This document shows positions 33,920-44,719 of a stretch of DNA of 64,000 nucleotides, piece after piece (the first letter of the stretch is position 1; every line of letters begins with the position of its first letter). This stretch comes from Zhengitettix transpicula (taxonomy: Eukaryota; Arthropoda; Insecta; Orthoptera; Tetrigidae), in contig CM073592.1 of assembly GCA_037074705.1 (NCBI GenBank), positions 28,120,629-28,184,628 of the forward strand. Direction: 5' to 3'. The position numbers and the translations under genes are program-made. The notes under the pieces are model-generated. The model had not been told where the DNA came from. It saw only the letters and a list, made by a program, of their open reading frames with translations, and ran no database searches.

Positions 33920-36008
33920 AATAACGTTACATTAAAAGATAAGAGAGAGACAAATTGGTATTCACTTCATACTGTCCAATGAGAATTGCTTGATAATATC
34001 GGAAACGACAGTAATTTGTAATTTTCAGTAATTAGGCAACCCACGAAAAATGTGATTGCACATAATCCGAATCATCTGTCAAAGTGGATACAGGATTCTC
34101 TCAACGGAATTCCAAAGGCTGTAGCCTCCGCTTTGCTGCTGGTAATTAGCTACCAATTAGCAGCATAAACATGCGAGCCTTGTGTAATCACTTTAAATAT
34201 ACAAAGTTAACTTCTCACATTAGATATACACACTGGAATTAGTGAAAGAAACAAATATACACGATAAATGTATTTATTTTAATGATGATTGCTGATTTAG
34301 ACGTTCGTTTACGCAAAGAATGATTAAATTTTTACGGTAAATAAACGAAAATCCAATTGCGTATTTATTTTGAAAAACAATTCTGATTAGTATTACAGAA
34401 GATTGGAAGAATTTCATTTGAGGGGGGGGGGGAAGGGTGGATGAGTTTAATCAGCCCAGTGACGTGTTATTTCTGTTCTGCTGATCCACCCTCTTTATGT
34501 TACAGAATTTCCAACGTCTGACATTCTTATTTATTTGATGTATATACTGTAATCGCTGTTATTATTTCCCTCACTAAGTTGAACAAACTCTGTCAACAAT
34601 TATGGATCGCCTTCTTGCTAGCGTGGACCAATGATAAAATTGTAGTGTATAATCAACGGAAATTATTTTGTTAAATTATAATAAAACCAATTTTAGTTAA
34701 AAAAAAATTATATACGCTATGACTTGGCGACAGAATTTCACCAATTTCACGGAAAATACAAAGAACGTAGCGGAAGGAGCGTAACGTCAAGGAACACAAG
34801 TGACGTCACAGTCAACGACGTCATTGACCGTGTCATATTTTAGTGATTAGAAACCTATTAATTCATATTTAAATTTGGATCTATTGAGATGTATTTATAA
34901 ACCCGGCCACGAATTGATGCAACTCAAAATACATTTACAAATATTTAAATTACTTATCCTATAATTTCCCTATTCTTCTATCTTTGTAGATACAGAAGTC
35001 GCCACGCGGCCTTTAATTTTTTTCCTTGGGAAGCGATGCGTAACGTTATTGATATTTATGTTAGAGGCTGAAATGTGACAATATTTCTGCGATTTGATAA
35101 TTTATGCTAATTTGTTTGAGTTTCGGAAACTGTCGATGGAATTGCGAGCAGAGCGTGTTTGTTGGATGCTTCGTGGAAGGGATTACGCGTGATAATAGTG
35201 CGAGGGTGGTGGCTTGTTGGATGCTTATTTGTGCAGCACCTGTCAGGCCGTAAACAGCGCCATAACTCAGGAATCGATTTCGGGGACGTGTAACAAGGCC
35301 GACAGCTCGCCATTTGTCTTGACGCCGCTCATCTGGCAGGCGTCGGGCCCCAGATGGCAGCGTGCCCATAAATTGCTCGGCAAAACTTGCCAAGTGAAAT
35401 TTTGCATTAGCGAGCCGCTGGAATCGTCTTTACGCGAGGAAGAATCGCCGGAAGCGAGCGCCGCCTGCTTTCATCGGCATCTTCAGTCAAATATATAAGC
35501 TGGATCCGATCTGCGAAGTGTTTGCTTCATCAACAACTCGGAGAAACGTTTTTTTAAATTATTATATTATATTGAGCTAATGGATAAGGAAAATCTCACG
35601 CCTAATAAAATTTTTATGTAATTTTGATTGACTGGTCAGATGATCCTGGTACGCAGGTCGATGACCAAAGTTGATACCAAATTGATCAGGCCAATTGTTA
35701 TCTAATATTCTCAGTGGATATTGGTGGTGGAACAATAAATAAGTCGTTTAGGGGATACAAAGTGTAAAAACGATCACAGTTTCAAATTCATTTTAGTTGT
35801 TAGGCTCAACATTTCACTCAAACACAAACCCTTTTTGGCACTCCATAATAAAACATTTAGTTCGAAGAAAAAATAATATTCTCAATACCATGATATATGA
35901 TTTTCATGATCAAAATTCATTCACCTTTTCTATTGTTATTTACGGAATACTTACATGCGTAAACATATACATCAATTAATGAATGTAAGCTTTATCGGTC
36001 TAAGTATT
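33920..36008. other. Single-copy-looking DNA with a base-balanced island at about 34980-35540
   Basis: The island at 34980-35540 is the most G+C-rich non-repeat stretch in the window and has three overlapping frames (110 and 68 codons minus, 94 codons plus), none with a recognised domain. It ends with an AATATATAAGC TATA-like motif at about 35489-35499. An 11-G run sits at 34422-34432. Confidence 0.4.
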
Positions 36009-36316
36009 ATTAATAAATTTCTCACGGTTAAGCACCAGGTTCAGATCTCTCGATGTTGACGTTTCTGCGGCCATTCTGATTTTGCTGTCTTGAGACTATA
36101 GCCTGACATTATTACGCGACATGGAAACACACGTGTCCTTGACACTGTAGTCTGGCGGTCTTCAACGGCCAATCATATCGCAGCATGTCCGACTCTATAA
36201 ATACGGAACACAAGTGACGCAGTGGAATAGTCTGAAGACAGCTGTAGAGAATAGCCGCAGGAACGTCAATATCGAGAGATCTGAACCTGGTGATTAAACG
36301 TGAGAAATTTATTAAT
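36009..36316. mobile_element. MITE-like element with long terminal inverted repeats
   Basis: 63-bp arms at 36009-36071 and 36254-36316 (outer edge ATTAATAAATTTCTCACG) match with a few mismatches, and weaker complementarity continues inward to about 36118 and 36200. The loop side contains GGCCAATCA and, about 25 bases later, CTATAAATAC. Length 308 bp, no coding region, superfamily unknown. Confidence 0.85.
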
Positions 36317-36487
36317 ATACATCAATGTTTTATTTATTAATTTAATTCAATAATTCCTGAGAAAAATAACTGTAATTCATTTTTAAACTGAGTTTTGCAT
36401 ACTTTCAGTTACGTTTAATCAACAACACGCAATGCTATGTATAGAGGCACACTAGGGTTATGATAAATAATATATATATATATATAT

Positions 36488-37605
36488 TGTAATACCCAGT
36501 TAATAAGGACATGAATTTTGATCTTCTTTCATCCGATTTTTTACCAACTCAGACTGGGGATTATTGAGTGGTTTGTATATAAAAAAAGATAATAATAAAA
36601 TGATGGATAAGTGGCTTTTAGAGAAGGGGAGGACTATAATTGGACGTTTAGCGGCTCTTAGGGCTAATGGTTGTGACCGACATCTGGACGCCGGAACCCT
36701 AAATGCATGATGACAGAAGTTTTATGGTCATACAATTATATTCAAAGGAAATATTTATTTTAATTGTATTGAGTGGCTCTCAGAGCGTGAGAAAGGCAAC
36801 AGCTGGTGTTGTTTGGCGAACGTGGAAACTCAAAAACTGTGAAAACAAGGGAATATTCTGGAGAGGGGAGAGCAGATAAAAGACGAGCTGGACAGGAGTA
36901 GGAGACAGTTGGGAGAGAGCGTTGGTGGAAGTCCGCAGGGTGGACGCAGGGCCAAGTTAAGGGGGCCGAGACAATTTTATATAGTCAGTCAGAGGGGTCA
37001 GGAGAGAGCGTTGATGGTGGGCCAAGTTAAAGTGGCCGAAACAATTTTATAAGCCAGTGAGTTTGCATTCAGGAGAGAGCGTTGGTGGAGACCAATTTAG
37101 GTGGCCGAGAGGAATCATCAGTCAGCAGTCATCAGCAGTCGGTAGGAGTTTCGTCGTGGAAGTCAGCAGGGTTGTTTGTTTGGAGGAAGTTGCTGTGAGA
37201 GTAATATCATCAAGAAGAGGTGGCTGTGAAAGCAGAGTGTGAGCGAGACCTGAGGCTCTTTAAGCCTCTATGAAGTGTGTGTGTGCTGGTATGCGAGAGA
37301 TCCAAATTGCATGGACCAGAGAGATTGTAAGTTTATTCTTTTCTGTATTCATGGTTGTAAATTGTTAAATAAGGGTAATGAGTCAGATTTCGTTTAATTT
37401 CTTTTGTCATTTATTTTAACTGCATTGTTTAATTGTAAATTTTGTGTTCCGTTTCCTTATCAACCCAGTAAAGACCCTGGGGTACAGAGTCTAATTTATT
37501 AAAATGTATTCTAGATTAATAAAATTGTTTTGTTGATCAAAATTAATAACGTGTTTAATATAATTTCCTATAATCATAATTATCCAAAAAGAGAAGGGTA
37601 TTACA
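36488..37605 (+). mobile_element. Solo LTR A
   Basis: Starts TGTAATACCC and ends GGGTATTACA, 10-bp perfect inverted ends with TG..CA. ATAT stands on both sides, within a (TA)n context. It shares an AGACCCTG block followed by a T/A-rich AATAAA region with LTR B and LTR C. Near the 5' half, GAGAGCGTTGRTGG plus GGCCAAGTTAA/GGCCGA blocks occur three times (from about 36915, 37003 and 37074), like U3 repeats. No internal coding region flanks it. Confidence 0.75.
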
Positions 37606-37979
37606 ATATATATTAATAAAGAATATTGCAAGGGTGAGTTTCTGCTTGTGTCAGTAGGCAATAAGATGTGGGGATCAGTAATCTGCGGACATGTTTGAAA
37701 AATGCAGGCATAAATTCAGGGGTGGAGAAGAAATAATTTTAAAAATGTCCAAAGTGGTCCGACAGAAGGAATCTTCATCACGAATGCAGCGTCGATCAAC
37801 CCAGATATATCACGACGAATCGGCACGTGAGTATCTCCTCCAAGGTTTCTCATTCCTTCACTTTCCTAGTGGAGACCCTCTACAAGTGGTTGGTTTTTAT
37901 AGGATCTTATTGTCTCACCGACTTTGTTGGATATGAGCATACTCAAGCTTAAACAACACTTATAATAATTTTAAGTTTG
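37606..37979. other. Unassigned spacer
   Basis: An 81-codon plus frame at 37691-37936 without a domain; no repeat recognised. Confidence 0.4.
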
Positions 37980-38215
37980 ATATTCATTAACGGGGTTTTA
38001 TTTTTATTACGTCCTTTTGCACTGCACGTGGAGCTTGATACATTTTGGAGATTTCGCATGACATGTTGCCAGTACGTGGACTTTCCAGCGGCCTTGACCC
38101 ATATTTCCGTGACCACGGTACAAACACACACACACACTAACATCCATGCCGGTGCCGGGATTCGAACTCGTGGCCTCTGTGACGCGAGGCCATGACCCTG
38201 ACCAACACAGGTCGG
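37980..38215 (-). mobile_element. tRNA-derived SINE
   Basis: On the minus strand the head reads GGTCAGGGTCATGGCC, then GCCTC/GAGGC forming a stem, then CGAGTTCGAATCCCGGCACC, a good Pol III box B. The 5' and 3' acceptor-like sequences do not pair, so it is not a tRNA gene. The body continues through a (GT)n run to an A-rich end near 37980. Confidence 0.6.
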
Positions 38216-38329
38216 TCTCCAGTTAATTCATTCCCTTACAATAAAACAACAAAAATAAAGGATAAAATAAAAAGTCAGTAATTGTTACAATTTTTTCTTT
38301 TGCGAGTTCTTATCGGACAAAAATTTTGT

Positions 38330-38575
38330 GAGTGATGACTACGAATAAATATTACAACACTATCATCGTCAATGACCAGAAAAATATTTATTCGATGCAA
38401 ATATCGGCCGTTTTTGCAGTGTTTCAAATTTCTACCACCCGTTCATCCCTGCCTTAGGCGTGTCTCACCCACATAGTGTCTGTTTCCGGTTCGAAACGAA
38501 CATGTGTATAAAATATGATCGAAACTGTTCTACGCCTTTAAATTAATAAACATACATTCATACACACATACTTAT
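38330..38575 (-). mobile_element. Helitron-like family B fragment
   Basis: Contains AAATATTTATTCGATGCAAATATCGGCC, TAGGCGTGTCTCACCC, TGTTTCCGGTTCG and a degenerate (TACA)n tail, in the same order as 60700-60870 and 19090-19600. Both Helitron ends are absent. Confidence 0.6.
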
Positions 38576-38964
38576 TTATTATATGGATTGGAAAAATGAA
38601 GCTAACGATGGTAAAGGCCGAAAACTAGATCGACATCTAAGTAAAGGCTCTGAAGAATTTTACCTTTTTATTTTATGTGGCTGAAAAAATAAATAAAGGT
38701 GGCAATATAATGACGTAGAATCATTGCGAGTCAGGAAACTGCATTGAGAAAGCTACAATTATATTTTTTTCATCCAAATTAGACAAAAAAAAGAAGGCCC
38801 AAACAACATCTCAAGTATTGAGTTACAGGATCTGTCGAAGAAAATGGTTTTCTGTCGACTCTGTTTGAGGTTATGATTTTGCCAGGTGTTGACCTGAGGT
38901 TTTAATTCTTAATGTATAAGATTTTTGAGGTTGTATTTTTGCGTCTGTTTATATGAAATAGATA

Positions 38965-39050
38965 CTGCAGTTTTCTGACCAATTACAGAAAACATTTATT
39001 TATTGAAGTAAAACGACGTTTCGGTACGTGTTTGAACCTTCATCAGGTAT
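38965..39050 (-). mobile_element. Penelope-like 3' end fragment
   Basis: Minus strand reads ACCTGATGAAGGTTCAAACA then GTACCGAAACGTCG and AATAAATAAATG, the layout of the Penelope-like 3' ends at 10.4 and 54.8 kb, but a different sequence family. No coding part. Confidence 0.5.
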
Positions 39051-39163
39051 TTGTTGTTATTCAAAAAAGCTGATGAATTAACAGAAGTAGTGGAACAGAA
39101 TATATTTTATAATAACGTAATGATACGATTTAGGTTGGATGACGCATATCCATGTTAATATAT

Positions 39164-40228
39164 TGTAGTAATTGGTAATTAAGGCATTGTGCTAATTGAA
39201 AAGTTGAATTGTAGCGGACTCATTATTAGTGGATATAGAGCGGACGCCGCAACAAACCGGCAAGACAAAGAAAACATTGTTGAGGAGTCGAGAAGGTTTT
39301 ACGCGCTCAAAACTTACGAGACGAAGCTTGGCAGTCGGGCAGTAGGCAGCGAGGAGAAAAGACTAAAATTCCAAGTCATGAAAGTTTGAAAGTTTTACAG
39401 TCGGGCAGCAGACAGCAAATAGAACAGACGAAAAGTTTTACAGTCGGCAGTCAGAACGAAAGAATGTAGTCCAGTCACAAACATGCTTTCAAATATTAAA
39501 AAGTAAAGCAATATTCAGCCGGGAAGGAGAGAGAGCAACTTGTGTGTATTCGGTGGTCGAGCGTAGATTCATCATGCTGGCCATAGACAAACTAATGAAG
39601 TCCATTTTCAACTAAAGTCACGAGATCTACAAATCCAGGTTGCAGTAAAGCATCGAGAACCAACCAATTTGTGTTAAACCAACTAACAAACAACGCCAAT
39701 TAGAAGCTGTGAACATTTAGAGTCTGTGAGAACTTAGAATCAGTGATGTCCCCAAAATTGTGCACGAAAAGCTAAAAAGAGACCTGGGCGGCCGTAAGTA
39801 GAGAAAAACTTTAAAATCATTTGTAAACCGTGTTTAAAAGATAAAAGTCAGATCGTTCTTTAATTATTTAATTATCGATAAATGAGATCGTTAACTTTTG
39901 ATAAAATTAAAATTGTTTAAATTCAATCTTTAGTATTATTTCTTCCGCAACAAATTTCGTCTATGTTCAGACGCATTGATTCCCATAAAAAGTAAATGTA
40001 ATTTTGATTACATAAATTCTGCCATTTATCAAACCCAGTTCAAGACCCTGAGATCCCAATTATTTTTGTGTATTTTATACTTGTTTTAAAATTGTTAATA
40101 AATCTTGTTTGTAGTTTTCCCTTAATAATCTTTTTATTTAGACACCATCATTGATTCCCATATAAAGAAAAGGTAATTTTTTTTTTCTTTTGTTAAATTC
40201 AGTCATTATCATATTTTTAATGATTACA
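39164..40228 (+). mobile_element. LTR B, related to LTR A and LTR C
   Basis: Starts TGTAGTAATTGG and ends AATGATTACA; the inverted ends are imperfect. Shared internal landmarks are AAATTTCGTCTATG followed by AGACG (near 39953, also in LTR C) and CAAGACCCTGAGA (near 40041, also in A and C). The 5' half has short repeats around TTTTACAGTCGGGCAGCAG. The ends are less certain than for A and C. No coding region. Confidence 0.55.
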
Positions 40229-40771
40229 ATATGTTTTGAAATATTTTCAAAGTTTTCTGTTGAATAAATGAAAACGAAAACGACACAGCATTAAATCAGG
40301 AGTTTGATATCAAGTCACGGGGAAAGCGAGTTCTTATTCCGAGACCTGGGAAGTTATTAGCGAAGTCGCGAAGTGTGTGGGATGAATATATATATATACT
40401 TTTTTTTTTGCATGGGTCCGCAACCGCGGCAGGCAGCGCAGATGTTTGCATGTGAATTGTGGGATTGTGTTTGCTGGCAGAGTGGGACGCTCCCGCAGAC
40501 AATATGCACAAAGGACAGCCAGATAACACCGCATCCGAAGGGAATGCGTTGTTTCTTCCAGCCCCTGGGACGCGCGGCTCACTTCTACAGTTCACTGGAT
40601 GCACAAACAACAAAACCTTGCCGTGTCTCAGATACAAGCTAATTATTCTTCCGGCCGGCGACGGAAATTATAATTAGAAACACGTAATTGCGTGCATACG
40701 TAAATACCTGTTAAATATAGTAAGGCGATCGCAGAGTGCAATGTTACGTGTTACGGCGCTGATATTACTTA
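40229..40771. other. Base-balanced unassigned stretch
   Basis: Overlapping frames of 113 and 82 codons (minus) and 89 and 72 codons (plus) at 40296-40677. None has a recognised domain, and openness on both strands at once argues against simple coding. Confidence 0.35.
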
Positions 40772-41513
40772 CTAGCTGGGTGCCCGGCGTTGCTCGTGTA
40801 CTTATTTATATAAACTCGAAAAAGTATTTAATTGAATACTTAAATATATTCCTTGAGTATTTCAGGATATAATCGTCACTCAGTCTTCATACATTACGAA
40901 ATATTACATTGATGAAATTGTTAGCTAGACTCACAACTAATACAGCGCGAAAATTAACTCACATTATCCCCAAGGATGGTAAAGTAATTCGTATTCTTCT
41001 TTATTACCATTCGATGGAATATTGCTGTATAAAATTATACTTTTTATTTAAAGAAAATATTTCTGCTTTATTTAATTCCTAATAAAGGAGATATTTCCTT
41101 TGTTCGTTGCGTAGTAACGTCTTTCTCTCGCGTGACGTCATTGTCTCTTGGCGTGCAGTAATTTAATATTTAATGATCACGGTTTTTAATTATAATTCTT
41201 TCCACATGTATACTTTATATTAAATAAAAATATTTCTGCTTTATTTCAATACGAAATACAGAACTATATTTTTATGATGCGTCAATGTTTTGCCAATGAC
41301 GTCACCGTCTCTTGGCGCGCAGTAATTTAACACTAATTCGTAACTTATTTCAATTATAATTATTTCCACGTTTATTCTAGGGGTTTCTCACCCCCACAGT
41401 ACCGGTTCTCGATTTTGGCAGAATACGTATACCAATTTTTGTTGCATTCTGTCCACGCGATAAAATTTGTATAAAGAACAACGTAAATACATACATACAT
41501 ACATACAAATATA
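40772..41513 (-). mobile_element. Mosaic Helitron-like family A copy A7, 5' tip missing
   Basis: Plus strand begins CTAGCTGGGTGCCCGGCG after an A (40771), an intact 3' terminus. It switches segments at CACATGTATACTTT (about 41212), the same join as copy A5, and ends in the (TACA)n tract without the CTTTTTTATTATATAGA tip. Confidence 0.88.
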
Positions 41514-43832
41514 AATCAATTAATGATAATTATAATCTTCACGACATTTAACGTCATCTGACATTGCCACCAACATCTTTAGATGTTTCTGAAAACATTC
41601 TGTGATATCTCGAATTCGTTTATAATTTTTTTTTAGAAAAATCAAAAACTTCCTACCGGAACACTTACTTAAGGACCTATTTTCAAATGTACAAATTTAT
41701 TCGTATGAAGACATTTTATTTATTAATTCAAATAATTAATGTTTTCAATTCATTTAAAATGTTGAATTTAACTTTGTCTGTCTGGTTTTCTTGCAATGGA
41801 AGATTTTCGAGCATTTACATAATTTAACAAAGTATCTAAAATATATCTATTTATTATTTTCAGTTGGCACACTTGTCTTTTAAATAGGAAGATGATTTTT
41901 ATTCAACGTATTTCACTTTGGAATTAGTTATTTTCGCAGTATGAATCTTTGGTTTGTTGATAAATAAATTACCGTTCTAGTTCTAGCGAAAAAATAATAA
42001 TTTGGAAGTTAAATTTAGCAGTTTACTGGATTTATAATTTATATCTTGTAAGTAGTAACAGGGGAAACCTTTTGAAGCTCCTGAAGTTGAGAATCTATTT
42101 AAATTACATTACTCGTTGGACACTTTGTAATGGGAGAAGTTATTTTGTTTCACAGCCAATGTAGCCACAGTGTGTTTAGTAAGTAGCGTTAATTTATTCT
42201 GACGAAGTCTGTCAATGATAGGAAAATTAAATTTGTGGGAAAGTCGTTTAATTGATCGATTATTACTAAATCAGAGTTTTAAAACACACTAATATTTGTA
42301 ATTTTCCTGGTTTACCAAATTCTATATACATTTCTGTCCAAAACAATTCCTTAAATGTAAACTTGTGTGCATTATAAGAATGCACCTTAGTCAGAGCATT
42401 TACTAAGTTGCAAGCAGAGCAGGAAAAGTGAACCAGGAAATGTAGCTGAATGATGACGTTGAAGTGAACAACAGAACAAGTGCCACAACAGGAAAACATA
42501 GGTAATTGTTTTAAAATGTGTGGTTTAAGTATTTTTTAGAATTTTTTTTTTCTAATCGCAATTTGTGATGGTTAAAAACCTGATAATGATCCATAAAGTA
42601 ATGTCTCGATGATTAGTATATTTATTGAATTTCTAGTGCATTTTCATCACTGATTATGTGAGGATGGGGAGAATGAAATGTGATTAATTGACATCCACTT
42701 GAAGAGATTCTGCCACCCCCCTCGCCATCGGTATCCTTATGGATTAATCCAGCCTGGTGTGACGTGATTGCGCGGGACACGAAAAGTCGATCCTCATACT
42801 TTAGTATTTCGCCGCTGATTAAAAGGATCATTGTCTCCGCATGACATGTTTAATTTGCTCCGCAGGTCTCCGTTTTTCCAATACTTTCTGTGGTCCCTGT
42901 CATTTTGGCCGTTGGCATTTCTCGATGAAAGAAGTATGACATTTCATCCATGTTAGATTCTATATGACATCGGCAAATGTCAGGCAGACTACTGCGTGAA
43001 ACATTTTCTTTTCCCTTTGAAACACGACGTCGCCTGATCTCTTGCGTTCGTTTCTACGCACCTGTTCATAATGAATCCATCGCAACTGAGGTGAAAATAA
43101 GGAGCTAAGGAGGTCGTGCTTGCTGCCGGCCATTTTATTTTCACTGGAAAATAGAAACGGATAATTCTTAATTTTTAAACGTCTATAATAAGAAATATTA
43201 TCAAATATATTACGAGCACCTTTTGAAATGCTAAATGTGAAAAATATATATTTATATATTAGCACACAGTGCCTTAGAAATTATGTCAGAATAATCGTAA
43301 ATTCTTTAATATCATTATTATTTTAATGTGAATGTATGGAATAATAATTATTTTTATTAAATTCTTTTTGTTATATACAACTAGGAAACTGATGAATTTG
43401 CCAAACAGAAGGACTAAACCTCGCATAGACAATAAATTTATTTACCAGTGACCATTTTAATGTTATTTGCTTCAAAATCCACTCAGAAACAGTCACATCA
43501 AAGTAAGTTTTTTAAATCGGCCATAACTCGTTTTTTTTAAAGAAAATTCGTATGAATTACCAAATCAGGTATTGGTTATAAATTTTATAGTAGTAACCTT
43601 ACTTTGCAACATTCTCTCCGTACAGTGTTTCTCCTTTCCTGCTTATCTTACACCCATAGCGAGAGATTTTCCTGTCTTCGCAGAGAAACTTTAATAAAAT
43701 GGGTCATTAGTGACGTTAATGCAAACAAGTTGCATTCCTGCTTTAATCATGACGTCATTTTAATTTACACGAAACAGCTGAAATAAAATAAAAACATTTA
43801 TCTACTGTAATGAATAAGAAAGATAGGTAATT
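41514..43832. other. Single-copy-looking DNA with base-balanced patch at about 42600-43140
   Basis: Frames of 77, 69 and 101 codons (minus) and 60 (plus), none with a domain. No repeat seen. Confidence 0.4.
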
Positions 43833-43994
43833 CAGACAAATTGAGTGATAATAAAAATACCACACAACGTTTCTGGGATGATTGTCAACTGACCAGTGAA
43901 GTTGTTTCACTCTAGGCTCTTCTCAGCACCCGAAGGAACGGACAAGGTTCTCAGAAACGTTGTGTGGTATTTATATTATCACTCATTTTGTCTG
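43833..43994. repeat. Small inverted repeat (MITE-like)
   Basis: Arms of about 46 bp (43833-43878 and 43949-43994) contain CAGACAAATTGAGTGATA and ACCACACAACGTTTCTG, and the complement returns on the right. Related to 23652-23774. Confidence 0.8.
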
Positions 43995-44137
43995 TGTTTT
44001 GGTTATGTTTCTTATTATTAATTTTCAATCAGACGTAAAGTTTTCATTTTAAACGTCTGTGTTTTCCGAAATACAAAATATAATCTCAAGTCTGTAAAAC
44101 GGAATAGTTCACTCATCCTAAGATTAGGTAATAAGCT

Positions 44138-44711
44138 TTATTTTTTTCTTAGGGTAACAGGCAACATGGGGGTAATCCACAAGGTGGCAACTTCCCTTTA
44201 ATAGCATAGGGATTTGAAAGGGGGGATGCTGAAGGGTAGAGGAAGGTAGCCAAGGGTTAACTAGGGCCCCCGGGCTATTTTTTAAGGATACTACCTGGCA
44301 TTCGCCTAAAGAAATGCAGGGAAAACCCTAGAAAAACCTGCATCGGGTAGGTCGGGCATTGGGTACTTGTCCCACGCCCTTCCGATAGCCGGAGAGGAGT
44401 TTTCTGTGGGGACGCAGCATTCCCTTCTCCGTACCTCGACCAGTTGAGGAGGCAGCTGGCCGACTATTCCAATGGGAGTAGCGAACAACTCTTACCGTAT
44501 GCCCAAGGTCTGCGACCCCGGAACATACGCCTCTCAAAACAAGCCGAGGTGCCTCGGCTTGTGGGAACCTTAGTTCAAAAACTGTGAGGAAAAGGCATCC
44601 CAAAAGGTAGCCCCTTCGTATCTCTCCTACAAGGTTCTGCCTACGAGAGAACATCCCTCGCAGGTACTGCCTGCGGGAGAATAACCCTCGCAGACACCTT
44701 TTCTCACAGGG
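44138..44711 (-). mobile_element. Full-length SINE-like copy with three 5' hairpin units
   Basis: Poly-T at 44138-44147, complete body, then three successive hairpin-type units (about 44640-44710) built from CTCGCAGG/CCTGCGGG. AATAAGCT flanks both sides (44130-44137 and 44712-44719), a likely 8-bp target duplication. Confidence 0.88.
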
Positions 44712-44719
44712 AATAAGCT

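Noticed and set aside
38148..38215. Possible tRNA gene on the minus strand
   Set aside because: Box B and an anticodon-like stem are present, but no acceptor stem pairs and the sequence continues as a SINE body.
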